Source: JAWPMV01 sp038527215 (lineage in GTDB: Bacteria; Bacteroidota; Bacteroidia; J057). From it: DNA of 42,364 nucleotides. Shown here one piece after another: positions 1 through 6,646 of this stretch (its first letter is position 1; every line of letters starts with the position of its first letter). The stretch lies in contig JBCBGC010000063.1 in assembly GCA_038527215.1 (NCBI GenBank), positions 1 to 42,364 of the forward strand, written 5' to 3'. A program made the translations under genes and the position numbers. The notes below the pieces were generated by a model, which was given only the letters and a program-made list of their open reading frames with translations, searched no databases and was not told the DNA's origin.

Positions 1-26
1 GTCTCCGCGATATTTATGTAATCATG

Positions 27-79
27 GAGACCCCGGATAAGACATTTTCCCTGTCGGTCAAATGTCTTTCCGGGGTGAC
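27..79 (-). repeat. Type A palindromic element (reverse orientation)
   Basis: 53 bp running from GAGACCCCGGAT to TTTCCGGGGTGAC; the reverse complement matches the elements at 24629, 24868 and 25106 closely. The outer stem is ACCCCGGA against TCCGGGGT. The inside carries ACATTT...AAATGT, a second, inner inverted repeat. The last four bases differ between the two ends (GTCA against GAGA), so the element has a direction. Confidence 0.85.
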
Positions 80-167
80 ACAAATAGGTGTGAGGGTTGG
101 AGGGGCAGACACTGGGTTCTGCTCGACATATTATCTCATGCTGACCGCATGCTTTTTCCGACAGGCT

Positions 168-217
168 GTCACCCCGGAAAGAGGCCTCGGGTACCGAGGC
201 GGTTTATCCGGGGTCTC
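168..217 (+). repeat. Type C palindromic element
   Basis: 50 bp with the same termini as type A (GTCACCCCGGAA ... TATCCGGGGTCTC) but a different core, GCCTCGGGTACCGAGGC, which is itself a hairpin. It is joined by a 21-bp linker to the type A element that follows. The preceding repeat of the same type is cut by the window start. Confidence 0.8.
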
Positions 218-238
218 CGCGATTTTTATGAGATCATG

Positions 239-291
239 GAGACCCCGGATAAGGCATTTTCCCTAGCGGTCAAATGTCTTTCCGGGGTGAC
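239..291 (-). repeat. Type A palindromic element (reverse orientation)
   Basis: Second left-hand copy of the 53-bp type A element, with only a few differences from the copy at 27-79. It lies about 40 bp downstream of the stop codon of the minus-strand gene ending at 331. A short GC hairpin (GCGGAGG/CCTCCGC, 303-321) lies between them and may help end that transcript, though it lacks a good T run. Confidence 0.8.
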
Positions 292-330
292 AAATTCGAA
301 AGGCGGAGGAAGTCCCTCCGCAATGCTAGC

Positions 331-1296
331 TTATATCTGGATTCCCAGGGCCTGAAGGGTTTCGTAGTTCAGGTTGCCGATCGGCAGGGTATTGTCAGAC
401 TGATACTGACGCAGAGCCGTCTGAGTTTTCACCCCCAGAACGCCGTCAATCGGACCCGGGTTGTAGCCTTTGGCCAAGAGGGCGCGCTGCACGCGCTGCA
501 CGGTATAGGTGGTGGTTTGAGCCGCGCAGAGGATTTCTGTCCACTCGGTGTAGCCCCCTTTAGCGATCAGGACTTTTTCATTGTAGGTCTCGTACTGAGC
601 AGGAATGTTGATTTCCTTTTTCTGGGCTGGGGTAACCAACACCCGCTTGGTGATGGTTTTATATTCCGCAGGAATCTGCACCGTTCTCACCGTGGCGGGG
701 GTTTTCAGCACTCTTTTGGTCAGGGTTTTGTACTCAGCAGGAATCTCCACCGAGCGGGTTTTGGCGGGTGTAACCAGTACCTGCTTAGATACCGTGCGAT
801 AAACCGCCGGTTTTTCTTCCCAGCACAGGATATAGCAGTCCTCGGGATTGTCAGAAAAACAGTTTTTATCGTCTTTTTTCCGTACCCACTCTCCACGGGC
901 CTTTTCTACCAATTCTTGGTTAGACTCCGAGCGATAGACCGCAGGAATCTCTTCGACCCGGCTGGACGCTTCTTTTACCATCACTCTTTCACTGGCATTT
1001 TCGTAAACCGCAGCGACGGGAATTTGCTTGGTGGAAGCCTCTTTTACCAGCACGCGTTCTTCAACATTGCGGTAAACGGCGGGAACAATTTCATAGCGGG
1101 AAGAAGCCTCTTTGATCAGTTTTTTCTTTTCTACCCACTCATAGCGGTCCGGCATTTTGCATTTTGCGTAGCATTTTCCGTATGCAGGCGTTGGGGGCAA
1201 ATCTTCAAAAGGAATCTCTTCTTCGGTTTGAGCCATGCCCGCAAAGACCAGGCCCATTAAGGTAAGCAGCAATAAGAATTGTTTCGTGCTTTTCAT
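331..1296 (-). CDS. Secreted repeat protein with C-terminal peptidoglycan-binding domain
   Basis: 321 aa. The first 22 residues are a signal peptide (charged start, hydrophobic core, GMAQ cleavage site), so the protein is exported. The body is built from about eight copies of a 23-residue unit with the pattern [VEQ]Y-x-[TN]-x-x-[KE]-[RQ]-V-L-V-x-x-A...I-P-A. The fourth copy carries an insertion with three cysteines; a CYAKC pair lies near residue 42 and one more Cys near 260, which suggests disulfides. The last 60 or so residues (VQRVQRALLAKGYNPGPIDG, then TQTALRQYQ) match the PG_binding_1 fold. The role is presumably cell-wall attachment or envelope structure; no catalytic domain is visible. 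It starts at an ATG and appears to be a single-gene unit. Confidence 0.85.
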   Translation of the reverse strand: MKSTKQFLLLLTLMGLVFAGMAQTEEEIPFEDLPPTPAYGKCYAKCKMPDRYEWVEKKKLIKEASSRYEIVPAVYRNVEERVLVKEASTKQIPVAAVYENASERVMVKEASSRVEEIPAVYRSESNQELVEKARGEWVRKKDDKNCFSDNPEDCYILCWEEKPAVYRTVSKQVLVTPAKTRSVEIPAEYKTLTKRVLKTPATVRTVQIPAEYKTITKRVLVTPAQKKEINIPAQYETYNEKVLIAKGGYTEWTEILCAAQTTTYTVQRVQRALLAKGYNPGPIDGVLGVKTQTALRQYQSDNTLPIGNLNYETLQALGIQI

Positions 1297-1492
1297 ATAC
1301 TTGTTAGGTTAGATTATACACAATATGATCCGTCCAGGGCGTGGCGAACATGCTGATAGCACACTGGCTAACAGTTAGTTAAAAATGGCGTTTTGAAAAA
1401 GGCTAAAACGGGCGGGATTACAAGAGGCTGGTCAATGGTTATGACATGACCCCTGCTATGAGGTCACTTTCAGGCTGGAAAATATGGAAAGC

Positions 1493-2611
1493 TTAGCGCC
1501 TGGGATAAAAGCGCCCATTGCGCAGGAGGTAGGTGGTCCCGTGGATACGGATGGTTTTTCCTTCAAGGACCCGACTGAGGTTGCCGATGTCATCTTCCAG
1601 GGTATGGATAGAACCTCCGGTCTGATAAGCCAGGGTCAGGTAATCTGCTTCTATGCTTTGGTCAAAATCCAACCCACACAGGATGATGTGTACCGGCTTA
1701 CCGATCCTTCGGGCCAGGCTGATATCCCTTACGGGACTGAAATTGTCGGCAATCAAGATGATATGCTCAAAATCCCGACTTCGTTGCATCCCAAAAAGAA
1801 TGGCTTCCACATCATTCTCAGGGGTGTCTCCCCCTTGCCCGCGCGCCATCACTTCCCGCATGGCCATGAGGACATCTTCAATGCTGCCCGCTTCATACAG
1901 ATACACCCCTCGGGTTCGGCCCAACCGCTTTTGGCGGTCGGGGGTGAGATCGCCGTCGTTGAAGAAGACATAATTGGAGACGGAAGCATCGGCTAAATTC
2001 AAGCTATGCCAAAGCAAGACCGAAGCACCATAGGGGTACATGGACCCAGTCCAGTCCATGACGATCAGTTTTTTCTTCCATTCCGGATGCCGCTGAAGGA
2101 TATTAAAAGCGGTGGAATCTTCCAGGTATTGCTCCTGGGTAGCGATTTTTTCCACTTCTTCTGCCAGGGCTTCAATCGGGGGACGGGTATAAATGACAAA
2201 GCCATGAAACATCTGTTCCGCCTCCTGACGGCTGTTATGAAAACTTTGTCTTACCAGTCTCCAGCTAATGCTACTATCGGCCAAAAGATGGGGCGCCAGC
2301 CTTTTTAAGGCATTCATGCGCCGCTGGAGCAAGCGATCATAAGGAATAATCCAATCTTTGGGGTCTACCGGATGTTGGGTAAAAACCAGGTCTATCTGGT
2401 GGATTTGACTTTTTTCCCAGCGTTGCCATACCTGAGGGTTCTGAATGCGCGCCCCTGCGTAGCTCATCTCCAGCTTGAAAAAAGGGCGGCTCCGATCCGG
2501 AACATAGACTGGGACATCGGCTATCTCAAAGGGGGGTAAGGGACTTTGAGCAGCTGCGGAGAGAGGGAAATAGAGCAAGCCTAATAGGAGTACAAAGGGG
2601 CGTAAGTACAT
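1493..2611 (-). CDS. Secreted VWA-like protein
   Basis: 372 aa with an N-terminal signal peptide ending near residue 22 (SAAAQS). The centre shows a von Willebrand A-like core: the hydrophobic strand LIVMDWTGSM with D186-x-T188-x-S190 where the metal-binding MIDAS has D-x-S-x-S, a helix, then the strand YVFFNDGD, a GGDTPENDVEAI segment in the place of the second MIDAS loop, and HIILIADNFSP. The last 60 residues contain TGGSIHTLEDDI, as in other periplasmic VWA proteins. The partner is unknown. It is separated by 196 bp from the next minus-strand gene. The VWA call rests on motifs, not on a search. Confidence 0.7.
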   Translation of the reverse strand: MYLRPFVLLLGLLYFPLSAAAQSPLPPFEIADVPVYVPDRSRPFFKLEMSYAGARIQNPQVWQRWEKSQIHQIDLVFTQHPVDPKDWIIPYDRLLQRRMNALKRLAPHLLADSSISWRLVRQSFHNSRQEAEQMFHGFVIYTRPPIEALAEEVEKIATQEQYLEDSTAFNILQRHPEWKKKLIVMDWTGSMYPYGASVLLWHSLNLADASVSNYVFFNDGDLTPDRQKRLGRTRGVYLYEAGSIEDVLMAMREVMARGQGGDTPENDVEAILFGMQRSRDFEHIILIADNFSPVRDISLARRIGKPVHIILCGLDFDQSIEADYLTLAYQTGGSIHTLEDDIGNLSRVLEGKTIRIHGTTYLLRNGRFYPRR

Positions 2612-2747
2612 CTATTTTAAGGGCTAATTGGGCGACCGTGGGCGTTTCGGGGGAAGGAAATTTACGAAATTTTCGGGGGCTTAGCGCATAGGGGAACCTC
2701 AATGGGTAGGGAAGCGGCTTTTTCTGGGGTATAAGGAGCATAATCTG

Positions 2748-2755
2748 TAATTTTG
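2748..2755 (+). promoter_or_regulatory. Bacteroidota -7 element (TAATTTTG)
   Basis: TAATTTTG fits the Bacteroidota -7 consensus TAnnTTTG and lies 73 bp before the ATG at 2828. No clear TTG -33 element is seen at the expected spacing, so the promoter is partly supported. A TTG codon that would extend the reading frame upstream lies inside this element, which argues for the ATG at 2828. Confidence 0.45.
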
Positions 2756-2827
2756 TCGGCCAACGGGCAAAATCTGTATTCTATCAGATTATTTTCTACT
2801 TTTCGTCATTGCTTCTTAATCCCGCAT

Positions 2828-4468
2828 ATGCTTAAATCCCTACACTACTACCTCTTCACGGGCTTCATACTCCTGTTTTTATACCCCGCTGCTGCCCAAC
2901 AAACCCCCCTCAAAAATATCAGCGGGAGCTTTCAAACGGATGTGCAGCTGCTTTTTCCTGACTCTCTGATCGGCGCAGAGGCAGTGGATGAAAAAGTCCT
3001 GTCCAACTCTTATCTGCAGCTCAGTTATCAGCAGGGTAATTTCTCTGCGGGATTGCGCTACGAAGCCTATCTCAATCCTCTTTTGGGATTCGACCGTCGG
3101 TATGAAGGGCAGGGCATCGCCAACCGTTTTGCCAGCTACAATACGGACCGATTGGAATTAACGGTAGGGAACTTCTACGAGCAGTTTGGCTTCGGTAATG
3201 TCTTTCGGGCCTATCAGGAATGGAGCCTGGGAATCGATAACTCGGTGGACGGGGTGCGCATGCGCTTTAAGCCAGTAGATGGACTGGCGATCAAAGGCAT
3301 CCTGGGCCGTCAGCGGAAATTCTGGGAAACCAGCGAATCTTTGCTCCGGGGAGGCGACCTGGAAGTCAACCTGAATGAACTGTTGCCTTCCTGGGAAGAA
3401 AAGACCACGCAGATTACCTTAGGCTCCTCCTTCCTCAATAAATTCCAGGCGGATGACGACATCAATCTCATCCTGCCGGAGAACGTCTCTGCCTTTGCGG
3501 GTCGCGCTTCTATTGTACATCAGGGCTTTAACCTTGATGCGGAATATGCTTACAAAATCAACGACCCTTTTCAGTTGAATAAGTTTGTCTACAATCCGGG
3601 CCAATCTATTTACCTGAATATGGGCTACGTACAAAAAGGCCTGGGCATTCTGGTAAGTGCGCGTCGCATGGATAACATGGATTTCAGGTCTGAGCGAAGC
3701 GTGAGTTTGCAGGAATTAACCCTGAGTTTTTTGCCGGCGATTTCCCGGCTCCATACCTATCGGATGACCACCTTATATACCTATGCCACCCAATTCAATG
3801 GAGAAGTAGGCGGACAAGCTACCCTGATCTATACCATTCCCCGCAAAACCAAGTTGGGCGGTAAATATGGCACCCGGATCCAGCTCAATTATTCTCGGTT
3901 TCATGGCCTGGATACCACCTTTACCGAAGCCCCTTTTCTGTATGAAAGTAGCTTTTTCGGAGACCCCAGCCTGATTTACTTTGAAGATGCCAACATTGAA
4001 ATCACCAAGAAATGGACCCGAGAGCTAAAAACGATCGTCTCCTACATTTATATGCGCTATAATGCCGATGTCGTACAGTTGGGAACCCGCAGTACCAATA
4101 TTGGCGTGGTTACTACGCACCTGGCCATTGGGGAAGCGCAGTATAAGTTCAATCGTAAACTCACCTTGCGAAGTGAGCTACAATGGTTGCGAACCAAACA
4201 AGACATGGGCAGTTGGGCCATGGCCCTGGCAGAGCTCAGTGTGTCCCCCAACTGGGTCATTTCTGTCTTTGACGAATATAACTATGGCAACCCTGAGCCT
4301 GACAAGCGGGTTCATTATTATACAGCCAACATCGCTTACGCCTTCGGTCCGAACCGGATGACCGTAGGCTATGGACGTCAACGAAGTGGTTTGCTTTGTA
4401 TTGGCGGAATTTGCCGGGAAGTACCGGCTTCCAATGGCTTTAGCTTTAGCCTGATGAGTACATTTTAA
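2828..4468 (+). CDS. Outer-membrane beta-barrel protein, DUF6029-type
   Basis: 546 aa from the ATG at 2828 (MLKSLHYYLF...). This start puts a clean signal peptide first (hydrophobic stretch followed by YPAAAQQ). A frame extension to a TTG at 2753 would begin inside a -7 promoter element and is rejected. The rest is rich in alternating polar/aromatic strands, for example LELTVGNFYEQFGFGNVFRAY and LAIKGILGRQRKFWE, and ends in an aromatic strand (FSFSLMSTF), as outer-membrane barrels do. The sequence resembles the DUF6029 family of Bacteroidota; substrate and function are unknown. The Omp28-type lipoprotein gene follows 63 bp downstream, probably in the same transcript. Confidence 0.8.
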   Translation: MLKSLHYYLFTGFILLFLYPAAAQQTPLKNISGSFQTDVQLLFPDSLIGAEAVDEKVLSNSYLQLSYQQGNFSAGLRYEAYLNPLLGFDRRYEGQGIANRFASYNTDRLELTVGNFYEQFGFGNVFRAYQEWSLGIDNSVDGVRMRFKPVDGLAIKGILGRQRKFWETSESLLRGGDLEVNLNELLPSWEEKTTQITLGSSFLNKFQADDDINLILPENVSAFAGRASIVHQGFNLDAEYAYKINDPFQLNKFVYNPGQSIYLNMGYVQKGLGILVSARRMDNMDFRSERSVSLQELTLSFLPAISRLHTYRMTTLYTYATQFNGEVGGQATLIYTIPRKTKLGGKYGTRIQLNYSRFHGLDTTFTEAPFLYESSFFGDPSLIYFEDANIEITKKWTRELKTIVSYIYMRYNADVVQLGTRSTNIGVVTTHLAIGEAQYKFNRKLTLRSELQWLRTKQDMGSWAMALAELSVSPNWVISVFDEYNYGNPEPDKRVHYYTANIAYAFGPNRMTVGYGRQRSGLLCIGGICREVPASNGFSFSLMSTF

Positions 4469-4531
4469 TGTATCTTTATCGTAGACACGTATTTATCTCG
4501 AAATCTCTTTCCTGGATTAGCGCCAGATCTC

Positions 4532-5413
4532 ATGAAAAATTTTTCCCGCCTCAGTAACCTGATCTTGCTAGCCTTCTTTTTTGCTAGCTGCGACATCATC
4601 GAACCCCCTTTTGTAGAAACCATCAACCAGATCCCTGCTGATGAGCAGTGCCTGGAAGATGCCAAGGCCACCGATCCTTTTGGACCTTCCAGCCCGGCGA
4701 TTACCCGCAAGGTGCTGTTTGAAGAAATGACCGGACATAAATGCGGCAATTGCCCCGCTGCTTCGGAAACCGCGGTTTCCCTTACCGAAGGCAAGTACGC
4801 CGGACAAATGATCCTGGTAGGCGTCCATGCTGGCCCTCTTTCTTTACCTGATGGCAGCGGTAAATACGAAACCGATTATCGTACCTCAGCTGGGAATGAG
4901 CTATACAGCGAGCTTAACGCGTTTGACGCCGTTCCTTTTGGGGCCATAGACCGGGCTTCTTTTGGGCTGGGGGCTTCCACCTGGGACACCAAAATCAGCC
5001 AACGATTGCAGGTGCCTCCTAAAGTTGGTCTGCGGATTTTCAATTGCTATGATGCAGACAGCGCGGCAGTTACGACTGTCATCGATGTAAAATTCCTGGA
5101 GGCTGGTACCAATCAGGAATATCTGGCCGTCTACCTCGTAGAAGATGAGGTGATTGACTATCAGAAAGATTATCGCCTGGCTGATTCAGACATTCCGGAT
5201 TACCACCACCATAACGTCTTACGTGAGGCTATTAACGGTACCTGGGGCGTTCCCCTGACTACTGAGACGGTAAATAAAGATGATCGATTCACCGTGAGCT
5301 ACAGCTTCAAGCTCAGTGATGATTATGATCCTGCTCACTGTAGAGTGGTGGCATTCGTCCATCAGTTTGATACCTATGAGATTCACAACGCGGAGATCGC
5401 GGAGATTCAGTAG
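4532..5413 (+). CDS. Omp28-type outer-membrane lipoprotein
   Basis: 293 aa. The N-terminus is a lipoprotein signal with lipobox FFASC (Cys at residue 20), so the protein is lipid-anchored, probably in the outer membrane. Near residue 70 is the segment EEMTGHKCGNCPAA, a CxxC in a thioredoxin-like setting typical of the Omp28 family, followed by ILVGVHAG. The C-terminal half, with VAVYLVEDEVIDYQ and YHHHNVLREAINGTWG, is also typical of that family. The exact role is unknown; pairing with a DUF6029-type barrel suggests a shared envelope function. A strong hairpin terminator follows at 5423-5476. Confidence 0.85.
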   Translation: MKNFSRLSNLILLAFFFASCDIIEPPFVETINQIPADEQCLEDAKATDPFGPSSPAITRKVLFEEMTGHKCGNCPAASETAVSLTEGKYAGQMILVGVHAGPLSLPDGSGKYETDYRTSAGNELYSELNAFDAVPFGAIDRASFGLGASTWDTKISQRLQVPPKVGLRIFNCYDADSAAVTTVIDVKFLEAGTNQEYLAVYLVEDEVIDYQKDYRLADSDIPDYHHHNVLREAINGTWGVPLTTETVNKDDRFTVSYSFKLSDDYDPAHCRVVAFVHQFDTYEIHNAEIAEIQ

Positions 5414-5422
5414 CCTTACGGT

Positions 5423-5476
5423 AAAAAAATCTTCCCCTGCCAGGAGCTATGTCTTCAGGCAGGGGGATTTTTTTTG
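5423..5476. terminator. Bidirectional intrinsic terminator
   Basis: AAAAAAATCTTCCCCTGCC pairs with GGCAGGGGGATTTTTTTT around a short loop. It has A and T tracts on both sides, so it can serve the convergent lipoprotein gene (plus) and the regulator gene (minus). It overlaps the last codons of the minus-strand gene. Confidence 0.85.
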
Positions 5477-5769
5477 GTAGAGGGATGGAGAAAAGCCGAA
5501 ATGGTTTCCACATATTGTTCAAACGCATCTATGCCCTTGGGGGTGATTTTGCAGGTAGTCAGCGGATAGTTTTTGTGAAAACTTTTTTCTACAGAGAGAT
5601 ACCCGGCCTCCTTGAGTTTGGTGATCTGTACACTGAGGTTGCCGCGGGTAGCTTCCGTTTTTTCCAATAAAAAAGTAAAACTGGCCGACTCCAGGCTCAC
5701 CAGGAGAGACATGATCTTCAATCGAAGCATTTGATGAAGAAACTGGACCGGATCTACTGCTTTGGACAT
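5455..5769 (-). CDS. Winged-helix transcriptional regulator
   Basis: 104 aa, the usual size for small winged-helix regulators of the HTH_34/MarR-like kind. It shows LRLKIMSLLVSLESASFTFL (first helices), then the recognition region TEATRGNLSVQITKLKEAGY and a wing SVEKSFHKNYPLTTCKITPKG, followed by a C-terminal dimer helix. It starts 4 bp after the stop of the membrane-protein gene upstream, so the two form an operon; in Bacteroidota such pairs are common, and the regulator probably controls its own operon. The ligand is unknown. The 3' end overlaps the bidirectional terminator. Confidence 0.8.
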   Translation of the reverse strand: MSKAVDPVQFLHQMLRLKIMSLLVSLESASFTFLLEKTEATRGNLSVQITKLKEAGYLSVEKSFHKNYPLTTCKITPKGIDAFEQYVETISAFLHPSTKKNPPA

Positions 5770-5773
5770 AAAT

Positions 5774-6352
5774 TCAGGTGCGGGCTTTCAGCATATAGCC
5801 AGGAATGAGGTACGAAATTACAATAGAAAGGGCAATGAGCAGTAATTGATAAGCAAAAGGCACGAAAAAAGCCCCGATACAAATCAGCCAACTTCCTATA
5901 CCTCCCCACATGAGCGGCCGGAACCGCACAATCTGTCCACTGAGAAAAGTTCCTAGCCCATAGAGCATGATAAACAGGGGATAGGCCACCTGGAAATCGA
6001 TCAATCCGGCCAGAGCTACGCCCAAAATCAACAAGAAACAAACGCCTATTCCGGTCCAATTCTGAGCGATTACCCGGCCGAGATGGGTTTGGACCTGCGC
6101 CGATTGTTGGTGCTTTTGCCTGATTCGGTAGGTCATGGGCAGACCAATGAGGGGCAGCCCAAGCCACGGCAGCGATTCCAGCCCATTCCTGATCTCCAGG
6201 GGGACCAGCAAAACAAAATGGGCCAGGCTGGCAATTAGGACCAACCATCCCCATAAGAGCAAATATTGCCCATTGTCTTTGAGGGCTCCCCGGGCTGTCT
6301 GTATCATGTCCCGGATGATATCCAGGCTGGCTTGTGGAGGAAGAGATGACAT
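5774..6352 (-). CDS. Integral membrane protein, unknown function
   Basis: 192 aa with five or six predicted membrane helices: YLLLWGWLVLIASLAHFVLL, GLPLIGLPMTYRI, WTGIGVCFLLILGVALAGLI, AYPLFIMLYGLGTFLSG, MWGGIGSWLICIGAFFVPF and LLLIALSIVISYLIPGY. A short amphipathic N-terminal helix (SLDIIRDMIQTARGAL) precedes them. No catalytic motif is seen. It lies between a small membrane protein (10 bp upstream) and a winged-helix regulator (4 bp downstream), a compact three-gene operon. The pairing with a regulator is familiar in this phylum but the function is not known. Confidence 0.75.
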   Translation of the reverse strand: MSSLPPQASLDIIRDMIQTARGALKDNGQYLLLWGWLVLIASLAHFVLLVPLEIRNGLESLPWLGLPLIGLPMTYRIRQKHQQSAQVQTHLGRVIAQNWTGIGVCFLLILGVALAGLIDFQVAYPLFIMLYGLGTFLSGQIVRFRPLMWGGIGSWLICIGAFFVPFAYQLLLIALSIVISYLIPGYMLKART

Positions 6353-6362
6353 AGGCTTAGGG

Positions 6363-6548
6363 TTATTGGTCTTGGGGTTCGCGTTCTTTATCCTGGAGTT
6401 CCGACATCTTGATGACGGCCCGCAAGCCCAGGCCTACGCCCATGCCGATAAACATGCCCGGAACCAGGTAACCCAGCCACATACCGATGCCCATTCCGAT
6501 AAACATACAGCCTGAAAAGGCGAGACCTGCAATTTGTGATTTGTTCAT
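6363..6548 (-). CDS. Small glycine-rich membrane protein
   Basis: 61 aa with two hydrophobic segments full of Gly and Met (GCMFIGMGIGMWLGYLVPG and MFIGMGVGLGLRAVI), spaced GxxxG as in glycine-zipper helices that pack tightly in a membrane. The C-terminus is charged and probably cytoplasmic. It is the first gene of the operon with the membrane protein and regulator downstream. Short but convincing because of its start, spacing and composition. Function unknown. Confidence 0.65.
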   Translation of the reverse strand: MNKSQIAGLAFSGCMFIGMGIGMWLGYLVPGMFIGMGVGLGLRAVIKMSELQDKEREPQDQ

Positions 6549-6646
6549 AAAAGTTGGATTTGAAGTATGTAAACATGTTTACGATATAAACTTAATTTTG
6601 TTGCAAAAGCAAATGCTACACACTTTTTCCTGCAGGAGAGAGGAAT

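Larger units (their letters stand above)
1..291. repeat. Tandem array of palindromic repeats, period about 212 bp, cut by the window edge
   Basis: Two 53-bp palindromes (27-79 and 239-291) and one 50-bp palindrome (168-217) share the ends GAGACCCCGGAT and TTCCGGGGTGAC, or their reverse complements. The segment GTCTCCGCGAT...ATCATGGAGACC at 1-32 recurs at 213-244, giving a period of 212 bp, so the array continues to the left of the window. Between elements lie a 21-bp linker (6-26, 218-238) and a spacer of about 88 bp. Short open frames inside the array simply follow the repeat and are not taken as genes. The family recurs at 24629-25260 and, diverged, at 41708-41760. Confidence 0.9.

Noticed and set aside
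274..1260. Plus-strand open frame of 328 codons
   Set aside because: Antisense shadow of the secreted repeat protein; the minus-strand frame has a signal peptide and a known domain.
2753..2827. N-terminal extension of the DUF6029-type protein from a TTG
   Set aside because: The codon lies inside the -7 promoter element and the extension would hide the signal peptide that begins at 2828.
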